The notes beneath the pieces were generated by a model. The model saw nothing but the letters and a program-made list of their open reading frames with translations. It did no database searches and was not told where the DNA came from. From assembly GCA_020025965.1 (NCBI GenBank), contig JAHHRG010000008.1:1-47923 (forward strand): a stretch of DNA of 47,923 bases, in the 5' to 3' direction. The stretch's first letter is position 1. Every line of letters starts with the position of its first letter. The position numbers were made by a program, and so were the translations under genes. The DNA is from Sutterella sp. Lineage in GTDB: Bacteria; Pseudomonadota; Gammaproteobacteria; Burkholderiales; Burkholderiaceae_F. Positions 1 through 8,727 of the stretch are shown here, in pieces.

Positions 1-18
1 CCCGAAGCCGATTATGCC

Positions 19-864
19 ATGCGCATGGACGCTTGGGAAAAGGCCGTGATTGCGACCCATGAAAGGAAAGGGTGCGACATTCCCGAACAGCACCGCCCTC
101 GCGACGTCCGAGAAAACCTCGGCACCGGGACCGACACGACGGTCGCCGGCTTTCCGGCTCCCATGCCGCTTCGCGAGTGGAGAACGGAAGACGGACGACC
201 CGTGCAGGTCGATGCTGTCAAGGGATCCGACGGGCACGGCATGACCGCAGGAAAAGGAACCCGATCGACAGCCTCGTCTCTCGCCTCTCGGTGGCGGCGT
301 ACGGACCGTTCGCTTCGCTTGGCCTTGACGAGCCTGACGGTCGCCGTCATCGGTGCGGTCTCGGGCTGGCTATCGGCAAGGATTGCCCTTCCCTCAATCG
401 TCGCGGAATCGACACCCGTGGCGATTGCCGCGATCGTCCGCGAAGAAGACGTTCGGGAACTCATGGTTCTCGCCAATCTTTTGGATCAGAAAGCGCATAC
501 GCATCGCCGTGCACCGATTGCGATTTCGCCCTTTTATCTGCCGGATTCTTTGCTCGATGCCGACGGTCGTCCTCTGCCTGGCCTTTTGACGGATCTTCAT
601 TTCCGCGCCGCTTTAAAAGAAGCGGCGGACCGTCTGGGCGCGCCCGTCATGAGCGCGTCGACCGTACTCGCCATTCCCTCGGCGGGCGAAGAAAAGCATC
701 CCTTGGCGACTCAGACTCTCGACATCACGGAAGACGTGAAAGCCCTTTTGGGTCTCTCGGGTCTTGAGTCGGCGGCCTTGCGCGATTTGCTCAACCAATG
801 GCTCAAGGCCGAAGACCGATCCTCGGATCAAACCCCGAGGCAACCCGCCAAGAACCGCCGATGA
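19..864 (+). CDS. trbI: TrbI-like inner-membrane protein of the F-type T4SS
   Basis: Probable bitopic inner-membrane protein of the conjugation apparatus. There is a basic cytoplasmic stretch up to about residue 95, one hydrophobic segment at roughly residues 100-125, then a periplasmic domain. The end (F..AL.EAADRL followed by LAIPS and TLDITEDVKALL) has the spacing of the TrbI carboxy terminus, where F-type members keep a DIT..V motif. In F, TrbI helps control pilus outgrowth and retraction. At 281 residues it is about twice the F protein. The frame is open to the left edge of the window, so the first ATG may not be the true start. An internal ATG at 241 would give a TrbI-sized amino end but has no ribosome-binding site. 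It is the first gene here of a same-strand run to traG. Confidence 0.55.
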   Translation: MRMDAWEKAVIATHERKGCDIPEQHRPRDVRENLGTGTDTTVAGFPAPMPLREWRTEDGRPVQVDAVKGSDGHGMTAGKGTRSTASSLASRWRRTDRSLRLALTSLTVAVIGAVSGWLSARIALPSIVAESTPVAIAAIVREEDVRELMVLANLLDQKAHTHRRAPIAISPFYLPDSLLDADGRPLPGLLTDLHFRAALKEAADRLGAPVMSASTVLAIPSAGEEKHPLATQTLDITEDVKALLGLSGLESAALRDLLNQWLKAEDRSSDQTPRQPAKNRR

Positions 865-894
865 ATCGGCCTCAACACAAGAAAGGACAACGCC

Positions 895-2265
895 ATGACC
901 ACCAATCGAAAGCCCGACGCTCTCCCGCTCTCCGATGAAGAGACCGTCACCGACGTCGACCGCCGTCCGACGAAAAATACCGACCGCGTCATCACGCCTT
1001 TTCGAGAACCCCGTCAGCAGGATTACGAACACGCACTGCGACGCCGCGTCGCTTCGTGGCCGGACAATGAAACGGCCGGCTTCCTCACTTCGCAGTTGAA
1101 GAATTTTCTCGACGATCGCCCGAACGTCACCACCGAAAACGTGACGGGCATGCTCTTTGCCCTGGCACTCGAGGGCTTTAAAAACGCTCACGGCAAGCGC
1201 CGTGAAGTCGAATCCCTCATGGAGGCCGTGCACGTGCGGGACGTGGAAACGCTTCTTCTTCGTCTCGGCGAATTTTCTCGTTCGCGCATCAACGGTGCCA
1301 AGCGTGCCTGTCTCAAGGACCCCGGTAACGACGCTCTCCGTTTGGCTCTGGAAGCCGCGCGTACGCCCGAAGTCATGATGCACCTCTTGGGAACGAACGG
1401 CACGATCCCCTGGGATGCCCAGCACGACGGGCATCTGGTCTCGAGAGAAACGTCGCGAACCTTGGGGATCGTTCGCTGGGCCAAGGCCGAAACGGCCGAA
1501 CGACGCGAGCGCATCAACGAAGCCATGGCGAGCGTCCCCGCTTTCGGTCCGAGAGCTTCGCGCCTCTGGGCGGACAGACGACCAATCTTGGCGATCGACG
1601 CCTTGTCCGCTTATTCGGCGAAATTGGTGGGCGACCTGTGGACCGCCGATCCTTCCATCGGCGTCATGCTCTGTCCGCCTCTTAAAAGACCGGGCACGAA
1701 TGAACAGACCGTCGAGTCGAACCCCTTCGATGCCTTCGAGATTCCGTTCCTCGTTGACGAACGGGCATGGCTTCGCGCGCTCTTTTCGATCGATCATTTT
1801 CCCGTTTTGCTCGAACCCCGGGTCGGCGGCTTCACCATGACCGCCTCAATCGGGATGATCGACGCGCGCGAAGCGAGAAAGAAAGGCCGTTGGCGTCCGA
1901 CACCGGCTCCCGTTTGGATGAGAACGCTCGCGGAAATGGGCTTATTGACCCGTTTTGACAATGTCGTCGCGGACAGCGAACGAAACGGCACGCCTGTTCA
2001 TTACCGTGCCTGGGCGGAACGCTACCACCTCGTGCGCGACTTTCCCGTGGTCGACTCTTTTGTCGTGAAGCACGCCTCGACTTTTTCTCCTCGGGTGTTG
2101 GAAGCGATCGTTCGTCAGCGGGAGAGTTTTTTGCGCCTCAGAGACAGCGTGACCGACACGCTCGATCGTTATGCCATGAAAGAAGCGGCGGCGGAATACG
2201 TCGAACGCGAGGCCGACTCTGAGCTTGAAAACGAAGGCTTCGATGCCCCGAAAAGCGAGGACTGA
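895..2265 (+). CDS. Unrecognised 456-residue protein inside the T4SS operon
   Basis: I do not recognise this protein. It begins at an ATG with a good AAAGGA site 30 bases after trbI and ends 5 bases before traU, so it is embedded in the mating-pair-formation operon. It has no signal peptide and no transmembrane segment, and is rich in charged residues and helices, with a very acidic last 25 residues; a cytoplasmic soluble protein is the simplest reading. It uses the same GC-rich codons as its neighbours, so it is not a recent insertion. In F, traW occupies this position. Possible roles are an accessory cytoplasmic factor or a transfer regulator, but nothing in the sequence decides between them. 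Confidence 0.75.
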   Translation: MTTNRKPDALPLSDEETVTDVDRRPTKNTDRVITPFREPRQQDYEHALRRRVASWPDNETAGFLTSQLKNFLDDRPNVTTENVTGMLFALALEGFKNAHGKRREVESLMEAVHVRDVETLLLRLGEFSRSRINGAKRACLKDPGNDALRLALEAARTPEVMMHLLGTNGTIPWDAQHDGHLVSRETSRTLGIVRWAKAETAERRERINEAMASVPAFGPRASRLWADRRPILAIDALSAYSAKLVGDLWTADPSIGVMLCPPLKRPGTNEQTVESNPFDAFEIPFLVDERAWLRALFSIDHFPVLLEPRVGGFTMTASIGMIDAREARKKGRWRPTPAPVWMRTLAEMGLLTRFDNVVADSERNGTPVHYRAWAERYHLVRDFPVVDSFVVKHASTFSPRVLEAIVRQRESFLRLRDSVTDTLDRYAMKEAAAEYVEREADSELENEGFDAPKSED

Positions 2266-2270
2266 GCGCC

Positions 2271-3344
2271 ATGACGATGAGCTTCGCTTTCCAAAAGATC
2301 GTGCTCTTGATCTCCGCCTCGGTGCTTTGGGCGCTCGTGCCTGCGGATGTGACGAAGGCGGCCGCCTGCTCGGGCAAGATCGTCAATCCCGTGACCGACA
2401 TCTGCTGGTCCTGCCTTTTTCCGATTGAAATCGGCGGAACGATTCCCTTGGGCGGCTCGGGTGCCTTACCGAATCCGAAAACCGATGCGGCGCCGCTTTG
2501 CGTCTGCGGCAAGGGCACGAACATGCGTGCGGGCGTGAATTTTTCCTTCTGGGAACCTTTGCGAACGGTTGAAATCGTGCGTCATCCGGGCTGTCTGCCG
2601 ACCATGGGCGGCGCGCAATTGAATCTCGACGGCCTGCGTTTGTCGTCTCACACCCAAGCGCATGCCAAAACGGGTGACGGCTCGATGAGAAGACACACGG
2701 ACTTTCGTCAGGTGCATTGGTTTAACACGCCCTGGATTTTCATTTTGGAAGCCTTGCTCGACGAAAGCTGCTTGGAGCAGATGCCCTGGGACCTCGCTTA
2801 TCTGTCGGAATTGGATCCCCTTTGGGACGACACGGTGGCGAGCTTCTTACTCGCTCCCGAAGCCGCCTTGTTTGTAAATCCCGTGACCGTTACCGCTTGT
2901 GCCGCGGACTGTACGGCCGCATCGACAGGGCTGCCGATCGACGAACTCTACTGGTGTTCGGGCTGCCGCGGGCTCGTTTTTCCCTTGACCGGTTGGTCCG
3001 CTTCGGCCGTCTCGCACGCCGCCGTCTGGGAACTCATGGCTCACCGCTTTGCCATGAAGCTCTCGCGTGAGGGCCTTCTTTGGAGCGCAGACGGCAAGAG
3101 AGGCCAGTGCGGCCCCTACTGGACGCCGATTTTGAAGAAATCCCGTTGGCGCACGGAAATCATTTACCCCACGAGAGGCGACAAATCACGCGACGGCACC
3201 TGTTGTCATCCGATGGGACGCACCCTGGTTGCGAGCGGCATCGGACGGAGCTTTTCGCCGGGCGGTGAAGACGGCGCGGTGCTTCTCTGGCGACGACGCG
3301 ACTGCTGTGCGGGACCGGGCTTGCGAAGCCTGACGGGAAAGTGA
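2271..3344 (+). CDS. traU: Conjugative transfer protein TraU
   Basis: Periplasmic F-type T4SS protein needed for mating-pair formation and DNA transfer. After a hydrophobic signal segment (about residues 5-28) comes CSGKIVNPVTDICWSC, the hallmark of the TraU family. The mature part has many paired cysteines (CVCG, CSGC, CCHP, DCCAG near the end), consistent with a disulfide-bonded periplasmic protein. The carboxy end, with CGPYWTP and the terminal GAVLLWRRRDCC, is also TraU-like. Length (357) is close to the usual 330 or so. ATGs at 2271 and 2277 are both possible. The next reading frame overlaps its stop. In F the order is traW-traU; here traU comes first. Confidence 0.93.
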   Translation: MTMSFAFQKIVLLISASVLWALVPADVTKAAACSGKIVNPVTDICWSCLFPIEIGGTIPLGGSGALPNPKTDAAPLCVCGKGTNMRAGVNFSFWEPLRTVEIVRHPGCLPTMGGAQLNLDGLRLSSHTQAHAKTGDGSMRRHTDFRQVHWFNTPWIFILEALLDESCLEQMPWDLAYLSELDPLWDDTVASFLLAPEAALFVNPVTVTACAADCTAASTGLPIDELYWCSGCRGLVFPLTGWSASAVSHAAVWELMAHRFAMKLSREGLLWSADGKRGQCGPYWTPILKKSRWRTEIIYPTRGDKSRDGTCCHPMGRTLVASGIGRSFSPGGEDGAVLLWRRRDCCAGPGLRSLTGK

Positions 3345-3355
3345 GGAAAAGGACG

Positions 3356-4204
3356 ATGACAAAACCCTTGAAAACAACGAATGCGACGCCGATCGCGGCA
3401 CTTGCTCTCGCCTTCGCCTTGACGGGCGCGGCGCATGCCGACACTCAGCCTTACTGCCCGCGCGGCGAACTCACCCTCGCGGCGGTGCATCGTTTGCCCG
3501 ATGCCGTTGTCGCCGATACCGATCCCGAGTGGCTGACGGTGATCGAAACCCGTGCGGACGAAGCCCTCAAAAACGGCGAATGGGCCGATCGAATGAAAGC
3601 CGAAGCATTGCGACTGCGTCGTTGGGCCACCGACCCGACGCTGCCGCCCTCGCCTTTGCCTGCCAGAAAGACGACCTTAAAGACAAAACCCACGGGTTTT
3701 GCCTTTGGACTTGAGGCCGCAACGGGCAAAGAAACCCTGAGCGTGACGGTGAACGGTCAAACGCGCGTCTTGCCCTCGACTTTTCCCGTCGAGCGGCTCT
3801 CGGCCTTTGCCCGACATTACTTGTTTCTCGATGCGACTCGTCCCACCGAAGTCGCTTTTGCCCGCTTGCTTGAAGAGGAATGGGGAAAAGCCCTAGGCAT
3901 GCCGGCGAACTTGCGCGTCGTCTTGACGGGCGGCAGCGTCCGTGACATGACGGGCCTCTTGAAGTCCCGTGTCTTTGCCGATCAGGGCGCGGTTCTCACG
4001 CGTCGCTTCGGCCTTAACGCCAGCCCCGCACTGGTTCGTTTGACGGCCAAAGACATCGTGACCTTTTCGCCGGCCTTAAACGCCGACGGCCTGCCGGATA
4101 CGGCCCTTCCGCCAAAGGTGACGGGACTCGAGCGCCCCCTCAGGCTCGATACCCGGGGCACGGTTCGTTTTCGCTTCACTCAACCGAGCAATCGAGAGGA
4201 GTAA
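3356..4204 (+). CDS. traW: Conjugative transfer protein TraW
   Basis: Periplasmic T4SS protein that in F works with TrbC and TraU in pilus assembly. A signal peptide ends near AAHA (about residue 28). The family signature is in the second half: a fFLDatr-like FLDATRPTEVAFA, a VVLTGGSV strand, then VFADQGAVLTRRFGLNASPA, matching the YFDQ.G.LT.rFGI...PA pattern of TraW. I chose the ATG at 3356 because AAAGGA lies 5 bases before it; the GTG at 3341 would overlap the traU stop. At 282 residues it is longer than F TraW (about 210), mainly through the amino half. It is followed 4 bases later by trbC. Confidence 0.8.
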   Translation: MTKPLKTTNATPIAALALAFALTGAAHADTQPYCPRGELTLAAVHRLPDAVVADTDPEWLTVIETRADEALKNGEWADRMKAEALRLRRWATDPTLPPSPLPARKTTLKTKPTGFAFGLEAATGKETLSVTVNGQTRVLPSTFPVERLSAFARHYLFLDATRPTEVAFARLLEEEWGKALGMPANLRVVLTGGSVRDMTGLLKSRVFADQGAVLTRRFGLNASPALVRLTAKDIVTFSPALNADGLPDTALPPKVTGLERPLRLDTRGTVRFRFTQPSNREE

Positions 4205-4208
4205 GAGC

Positions 4209-4997
4209 ATGACCGATTTTTTCAACATCCGGATTCTCCGTCTTTTTCAAAGCGCTTTTCCGGTGACCTTCTTCTTGGCGGCGTCTTTCGCTCAATCATC
4301 GGAACTTGCGAATGAAGTTTTTTTACTAACACCCGCAAACACCGCCATCGAGCTTTTAAAGGGACGCGAGATCGGCGAAACGATCACGATCGATTCCTTA
4401 GGGAACCTCACCTTGAACGATTGGGAAGCAATTGAAGACGCCTTCCGACCGACGGTATCCGTGACCGTTCTGGCCGATTCGGGACTGCCCGGGCTCTATT
4501 TCGAGGAACTTGCCGGCGAAGCAGAGCGTCTTAAAAGCCTTCCCGTTCGCATCCTTTTTAAAGGCTTACCGATGGCAAAACTTCCCGACGGCCATCTCGC
4601 CGCCGATCGTCCCGAGATTGCCAAACGCCTCTCTCCCTTATTGAAAGCCGGCGTTCCGTCTGCGGTCGATCCGGCAAGTTTTCGAGAGGTGAGCCGTGCG
4701 CTTGAAGCCTTTGAAGAAAAAACACCGAAAACGCCTTTCACGGCGCCGTCCGTGCTGGTCACCGTGGACGGTCCCGACAGCGCCGAACCTCGCCATGAAT
4801 TGGTGCTCGGCACCTTTTCGCCCGTCAAAGCCCTGCAAGAGGTCGCGCTTCATTCGCCTTCGCGGCTCATGCGGCGATATCTGCGTGAGGCCTTGAAAGA
4901 ACTTGACTTGGCGCACGTCATTGACCTTTCTGAAGCCGATGCGCCCGACTTCCGACCGACGAAGTCATCCGACACCTCCGGCACAAACAAGCGATAA
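4209..4997 (+). CDS. trbC: Type-F conjugative transfer protein TrbC
   Basis: Periplasmic protein related to the TrbC family, which partners TraW. It starts at an ATG behind GAGGAG and has a signal-like hydrophobic amino end (residues about 14-30, ending near FAQSS). The core shows the thioredoxin-like TrbC pattern: a strand VSVTVLADSG, a helix, then PVRILFKGLP (the RGL-type motif), a VDPASFREV segment and a late PSVLVT strand followed by a GTFSPVKALQEV helix. It has no cysteine pair and so no redox centre. It sits directly behind traW, as expected of partners, and 24 bases before the TraN amino-half gene. Confidence 0.75.
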   Translation: MTDFFNIRILRLFQSAFPVTFFLAASFAQSSELANEVFLLTPANTAIELLKGREIGETITIDSLGNLTLNDWEAIEDAFRPTVSVTVLADSGLPGLYFEELAGEAERLKSLPVRILFKGLPMAKLPDGHLAADRPEIAKRLSPLLKAGVPSAVDPASFREVSRALEAFEEKTPKTPFTAPSVLVTVDGPDSAEPRHELVLGTFSPVKALQEVALHSPSRLMRRYLREALKELDLAHVIDLSEADAPDFRPTKSSDTSGTNKR

Positions 4998-5021
4998 AGC
5001 GTATCCGTTAGGAAATTATTT

Positions 5022-6230
5022 ATGCGTTTTACTTCTTTCAACCGTGGGACTTTTTGCACTCTCTTGAGTGCGTTATCCGCTCTGACGACGGCGAATGCCG
5101 CTCTCACGTCTGCCGATGCCGTGCGCGCGGCCAACGACACGGTCTTACCCGACGTCAACACGATCGTGACCGAAGGCACGACCAATGCCGACCGAACCTT
5201 CAACGGTTTCGGCGGTCTGCATCCCGAACAAACCGGACGGGAACAGGCGCTCTGGCAGGACGGCACGGGAGCCCTGTTGGATCCTGCGATCGGTGCGGTC
5301 GTCAACTGCCGTGACAAAACAGACCCCGCCTGCCGTGCGGTGCAAGTCTTGGACAAAGGTTTTCCGGAACGCCCTCAGATTTCTGAAGATCACTTGATCG
5401 GTCGAGATACGGTTGTTGAAAACGCGGGCGGCCATCCGCCGGGAATCGACAACGGGACGACGGGTTGCAAGCCCGTCATCGTCGAAACACAGCCGTCTTT
5501 TTCGACCGAAACCTGCCGAGCGGGCGCACCGTTTGAAGACCGCGACTGCCGCCGGGGCGTCACTCAACACGGCACGACCGTTTCCCGGCTCTTTTCCTGC
5601 GGAACGAATGAAGCGACCGAGAAGACGCTCGCGTGCCGCATTTTGTCAACCATGGAAACGACGTCCGACTTTATCGAGCGCTGTTTCTTCGGTAACGACG
5701 AATTGAAGCCCCAGACGACGATCAAAGAAGAAACGACCGCTCGTGCGACCGCCGTCTGGCCGGTGACCTGTCAGGCACCTCAGGCGACGACCGAGACCGT
5801 CACCTGCGACGAAGTGCTTGTGATTGAAAACACGCCTGTTTGTCAGCCGGGAACTTCGGTCTCGGCCACCGTCACGGACAGCGGTTCTCTCACGGTCGAT
5901 GCCTGCCCCGGCGGCGACCGGGTTACCGCCACGCATGACTGCGGTGCCGGCCAGTACGTGCGCTTTAGCATCTCGGGATTTCACACCGTGACCCTGGGAG
6001 CCGGGCGTACCGCCATCCTGCGCGGCATTTCCAACCGCCGATGCCGGGCCACGCTCGTCTTCGACTCGCAGACCTGCACCGATGCGGCCTGTGTCGCTCG
6101 CTGGCACGCGGACATCCGACACAGCAATTTTCCCTTGGGCACCATGACGGGAACGCTCGTTTATCCCGACGACAATGCCTCAGGCTCCAAAGAAACCTGG
6201 GTTGACAACTGTAAGGATCTGAGGAAATGA
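5022..6230 (+). CDS. TraN-like secreted cysteine-rich protein (amino half)
   Basis: A 402-residue secreted protein with a signal peptide ending near TANA (about residue 25). DPAIGAVVNCRDKTDPACR and AVQVLDKG resemble the amino-terminal part of TraN adhesins, and the rest is cysteine-rich with a WVDNCKDL end like internal TraN segments. It ends in a TGA that overlaps the next frame by 4 bases. Together with the following gene it covers what is usually one TraN polypeptide, so I read it as half of a split TraN with its own export signal. The alternative is a separate adhesin subunit that evolved beside TraN. It would act at the outer membrane in mating-pair stabilisation. Confidence 0.6.
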   Translation: MRFTSFNRGTFCTLLSALSALTTANAALTSADAVRAANDTVLPDVNTIVTEGTTNADRTFNGFGGLHPEQTGREQALWQDGTGALLDPAIGAVVNCRDKTDPACRAVQVLDKGFPERPQISEDHLIGRDTVVENAGGHPPGIDNGTTGCKPVIVETQPSFSTETCRAGAPFEDRDCRRGVTQHGTTVSRLFSCGTNEATEKTLACRILSTMETTSDFIERCFFGNDELKPQTTIKEETTARATAVWPVTCQAPQATTETVTCDEVLVIENTPVCQPGTSVSATVTDSGSLTVDACPGGDRVTATHDCGAGQYVRFSISGFHTVTLGAGRTAILRGISNRRCRATLVFDSQTCTDAACVARWHADIRHSNFPLGTMTGTLVYPDDNASGSKETWVDNCKDLRK

Positions 6231-6235
6231 GCCCT

Positions 6236-8692
6236 ATGACGAAAATTTTTGCCGACAGACCCGCTTTCTCGTCTTGGCCTTTTTTACTCGCCGTGATGCC
6301 GGCTTTTGTCGCTCTCGGCGCCGAAGCTGCCTGTACGGCGCTCTCGCGCACCTGCACCGAAACGAATGCCGACGGTCGCTGTGTGCGTTATACGAATACC
6401 TTCAAGTGCGTGACCGAACACCCCGAGAAGGACCGTTGTACGGCGAATGCCCGCACCTTGCCGGAGGCTGCGGTGACGACAAGGTCAACCGGCACCCTGG
6501 ACGGCTGCCGCGCTTCGGGCACGGTCTGTTCCCGGCGCGATCCGGACGGGCTCTGTTTGGAAACGGAAACGTCTCTTACTTGCGATCGCAAGCCTGAAGG
6601 CGCAGGCGTGACGGTGGGTGCTCCGGAGATCACGTTCGAATGGTCCGTGACCCGCACGCCGAACATCAACCCGCAGGATCTCGGCACGGGCTGTCGGGTG
6701 ACGTCCGCCGTCTGTACCGACAGTAAACCGAGGGAAGTCCCGATTGCCAATTCTCCCGGTGAGACCGCCACGGCGGCGCCCGACTGCTGGGTCAAATCCC
6801 TGACGGTGAGCTGTCCCGCATCCGATGCGGCATCGAGCTGTCAGCGTTTGGAAGAGGCCGGCTGTCAGAAGACGGGCGACGTCGTCTGCGAACAAGTCGA
6901 AAACGGCGTCTGCGTCCGATGGTCGGCCACCTACCGCTGCCAAGGCGAGCAGGTATCGGGACCCGACATCCAGACGGACGACACGATCGTGGTCCCCGGC
7001 GAAATTATCGATGACCGAAGCGACTGCGATCGCACCGTTGCGGATGCGGCAACGGCCGGACTCACCTGCGAAACCGTTGCGCAGGAATGCGTCAAACCCG
7101 GCACGACGCCGGGACTCGCCTGTGAGGAAACCCGCGTGACGCTTCGCTGTACGGGTCGGGGCGGAGACGGCTGTCGGGCGCTGAAAGCCTTGGCAGAGGA
7201 AGGCAGTTGCCGTCAGAAAGGCGAAACGCGTTGTGAAGAACGAGACCCTTCAGGGGCTTGTATTCGCGAGTCCGCGGTTTTTCTCTGCGGCGAAGCGGCG
7301 ACACCGGCTGTGGCGGCCCCTGCGACGCTGCTCGAAGAGAAGTCCGTTCCCAATTGGACGGACGATCCGGTCTGTCGACAGCCGGTCGAGCAAGTTCGAA
7401 GGGGGTTCCCCGAGCCCTATTTAACCCGATCGATGCCGGGGCCCCCCGTCGAATTGACCGGCTGCGTCAAAACGTCAGCCGTGTGTTCCGAAGGACCGGA
7501 AGTCAGATTCGTCGACGGTCGTCCCGAATGGCGTGCCTGTTGGGCAACGACCGAGACCTGGACCTGCTCGTCTCAGCTTGAGAACGAATGCAAGGATTTG
7601 GAAGCCAGGCGCGAGTGTGAACTCGTTTCCGAAACCTGCACGGACGAGGAGGACAAAACCGACGCGGGCGGCTGTCGTCGACCGACGCGCGTTTATCGCT
7701 GCAAGGTCCCGGGATCGTCGGGCGTCATCGGCGAAGTCTGCGACGGACAAACCTGTATTGCGGGCGTTTGCCGTCCGACGGACGGAAAGATTGACGGACA
7801 GTTTGTCAACGGCTTGGTGCAGCTTGAGATCGGCCGACAGGCGGCGGGTTACGGCAATCCCATGGCAAACCGCTTTTTCCAAGGCTCGGTCGCATCCTGC
7901 AAAGACCGCAAAGGCGCCTCGTCCTGCTGCAAAGCGGAGTATGCATCGGACACCTCGAATTCCGCCTTTTCCGTCCTGATCGCGTACGGCCTTGACACCG
8001 GGCTCGACTACATCCGTTACCTCGGATCGCCCTATGTCTACGACATGCTCGCCTGGAGTGAAACGACGGAACCTCTCTTGTCGGCGCTCTACGGCGACGC
8101 GGGTCCCGCAGGGTTTGAACCGAGCTTCTCCTACTGGGGTGCAACAGCTTCCTGGTCGGCGGCCAGCGGCTGGGAATTCAGCTTTTCGCCGGGAACCTTC
8201 CTTGCGACTGCGGCGATTCACTTCTACGGACGCTACACAAGCTGCAATGCGGAAGACGTCAAAACCTCGATGGCCAAAGGTCAGCGACTTTGCCACTTTG
8301 TGGGCACCAAGTGCGAAAAGCGCGTGGCGGGTTTGGGCTGCGTCGAAACCTCCGAAAAGTACGTCTGCTTCAATTCGCGCCTTGCTCGAATCATTCACGA
8401 ACAGGGACGCCGACAACTCAATCGCGGCTGGGGTTCACCCAACAATCCGGACGCACGAGGCTTCACCCTGGAGGAGCTCGAACGCCTCGACTTTTCCGAC
8501 ATGGATCTCTCGGAATTCACGTCCGACGTCATTCGGGAACTCTCGAAGTCGGGCGGCATCAGCGAAGAAGAAGCTGCGGCACGTGCGGCCGAACGTGTCG
8601 CCGCGATGATCAAAAAGGAGTTGTCCCCCACGGCTCCCGTGAGAGGCAGCACCGGAAAGATCGCGGGCACACAACCGAGTCATCGACCGTGA
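6236..8692 (+). CDS. traN: Mating-pair stabilisation protein TraN
   Basis: Outer-membrane adhesin that stabilises donor-recipient contact. A signal peptide ends before ACTALSRTC (about residue 28). The middle is a long array of cysteine-rich units (repeated C...C.....G.C patterns, CR.L...C, TWTCSSQ). The end carries the diagnostic TraN block: CNAEDVKTSMAKGQRLCH, CEKR, YVCFNSRLARIIHEQGR, QLNRGWG and then GFTLEELERLDFSDMDLSEF. At about 818 residues it is longer than F TraN (602) even without the preceding gene. AGGAA lies only 2 bases before the ATG at 6227 but 11 before the ATG at 6236, so I prefer 6236. The upstream TGA overlaps, suggesting coupled translation. Confidence 0.9.
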   Translation: MTKIFADRPAFSSWPFLLAVMPAFVALGAEAACTALSRTCTETNADGRCVRYTNTFKCVTEHPEKDRCTANARTLPEAAVTTRSTGTLDGCRASGTVCSRRDPDGLCLETETSLTCDRKPEGAGVTVGAPEITFEWSVTRTPNINPQDLGTGCRVTSAVCTDSKPREVPIANSPGETATAAPDCWVKSLTVSCPASDAASSCQRLEEAGCQKTGDVVCEQVENGVCVRWSATYRCQGEQVSGPDIQTDDTIVVPGEIIDDRSDCDRTVADAATAGLTCETVAQECVKPGTTPGLACEETRVTLRCTGRGGDGCRALKALAEEGSCRQKGETRCEERDPSGACIRESAVFLCGEAATPAVAAPATLLEEKSVPNWTDDPVCRQPVEQVRRGFPEPYLTRSMPGPPVELTGCVKTSAVCSEGPEVRFVDGRPEWRACWATTETWTCSSQLENECKDLEARRECELVSETCTDEEDKTDAGGCRRPTRVYRCKVPGSSGVIGEVCDGQTCIAGVCRPTDGKIDGQFVNGLVQLEIGRQAAGYGNPMANRFFQGSVASCKDRKGASSCCKAEYASDTSNSAFSVLIAYGLDTGLDYIRYLGSPYVYDMLAWSETTEPLLSALYGDAGPAGFEPSFSYWGATASWSAASGWEFSFSPGTFLATAAIHFYGRYTSCNAEDVKTSMAKGQRLCHFVGTKCEKRVAGLGCVETSEKYVCFNSRLARIIHEQGRRQLNRGWGSPNNPDARGFTLEELERLDFSDMDLSEFTSDVIRELSKSGGISEEEAAARAAERVAAMIKKELSPTAPVRGSTGKIAGTQPSHRP

Positions 8693-8727
8693 TCGTCAAG
8701 AGACCGATGAAAAGAAAAGGAAAACAA

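Noticed and set aside
613..1797. Long minus-strand open frame of 394 codons across the trbI and second-gene region
   Set aside because: It is antisense to two genes with matching codon bias and good start signals, has an Arg/Gly-rich meaningless composition and no family signature. High GC makes such shadow frames common here.
7475..8416. 313-codon minus-strand open frame inside traN
   Set aside because: Shadow of the cysteine-rich TraN coding strand, with no start signals or recognisable motifs.
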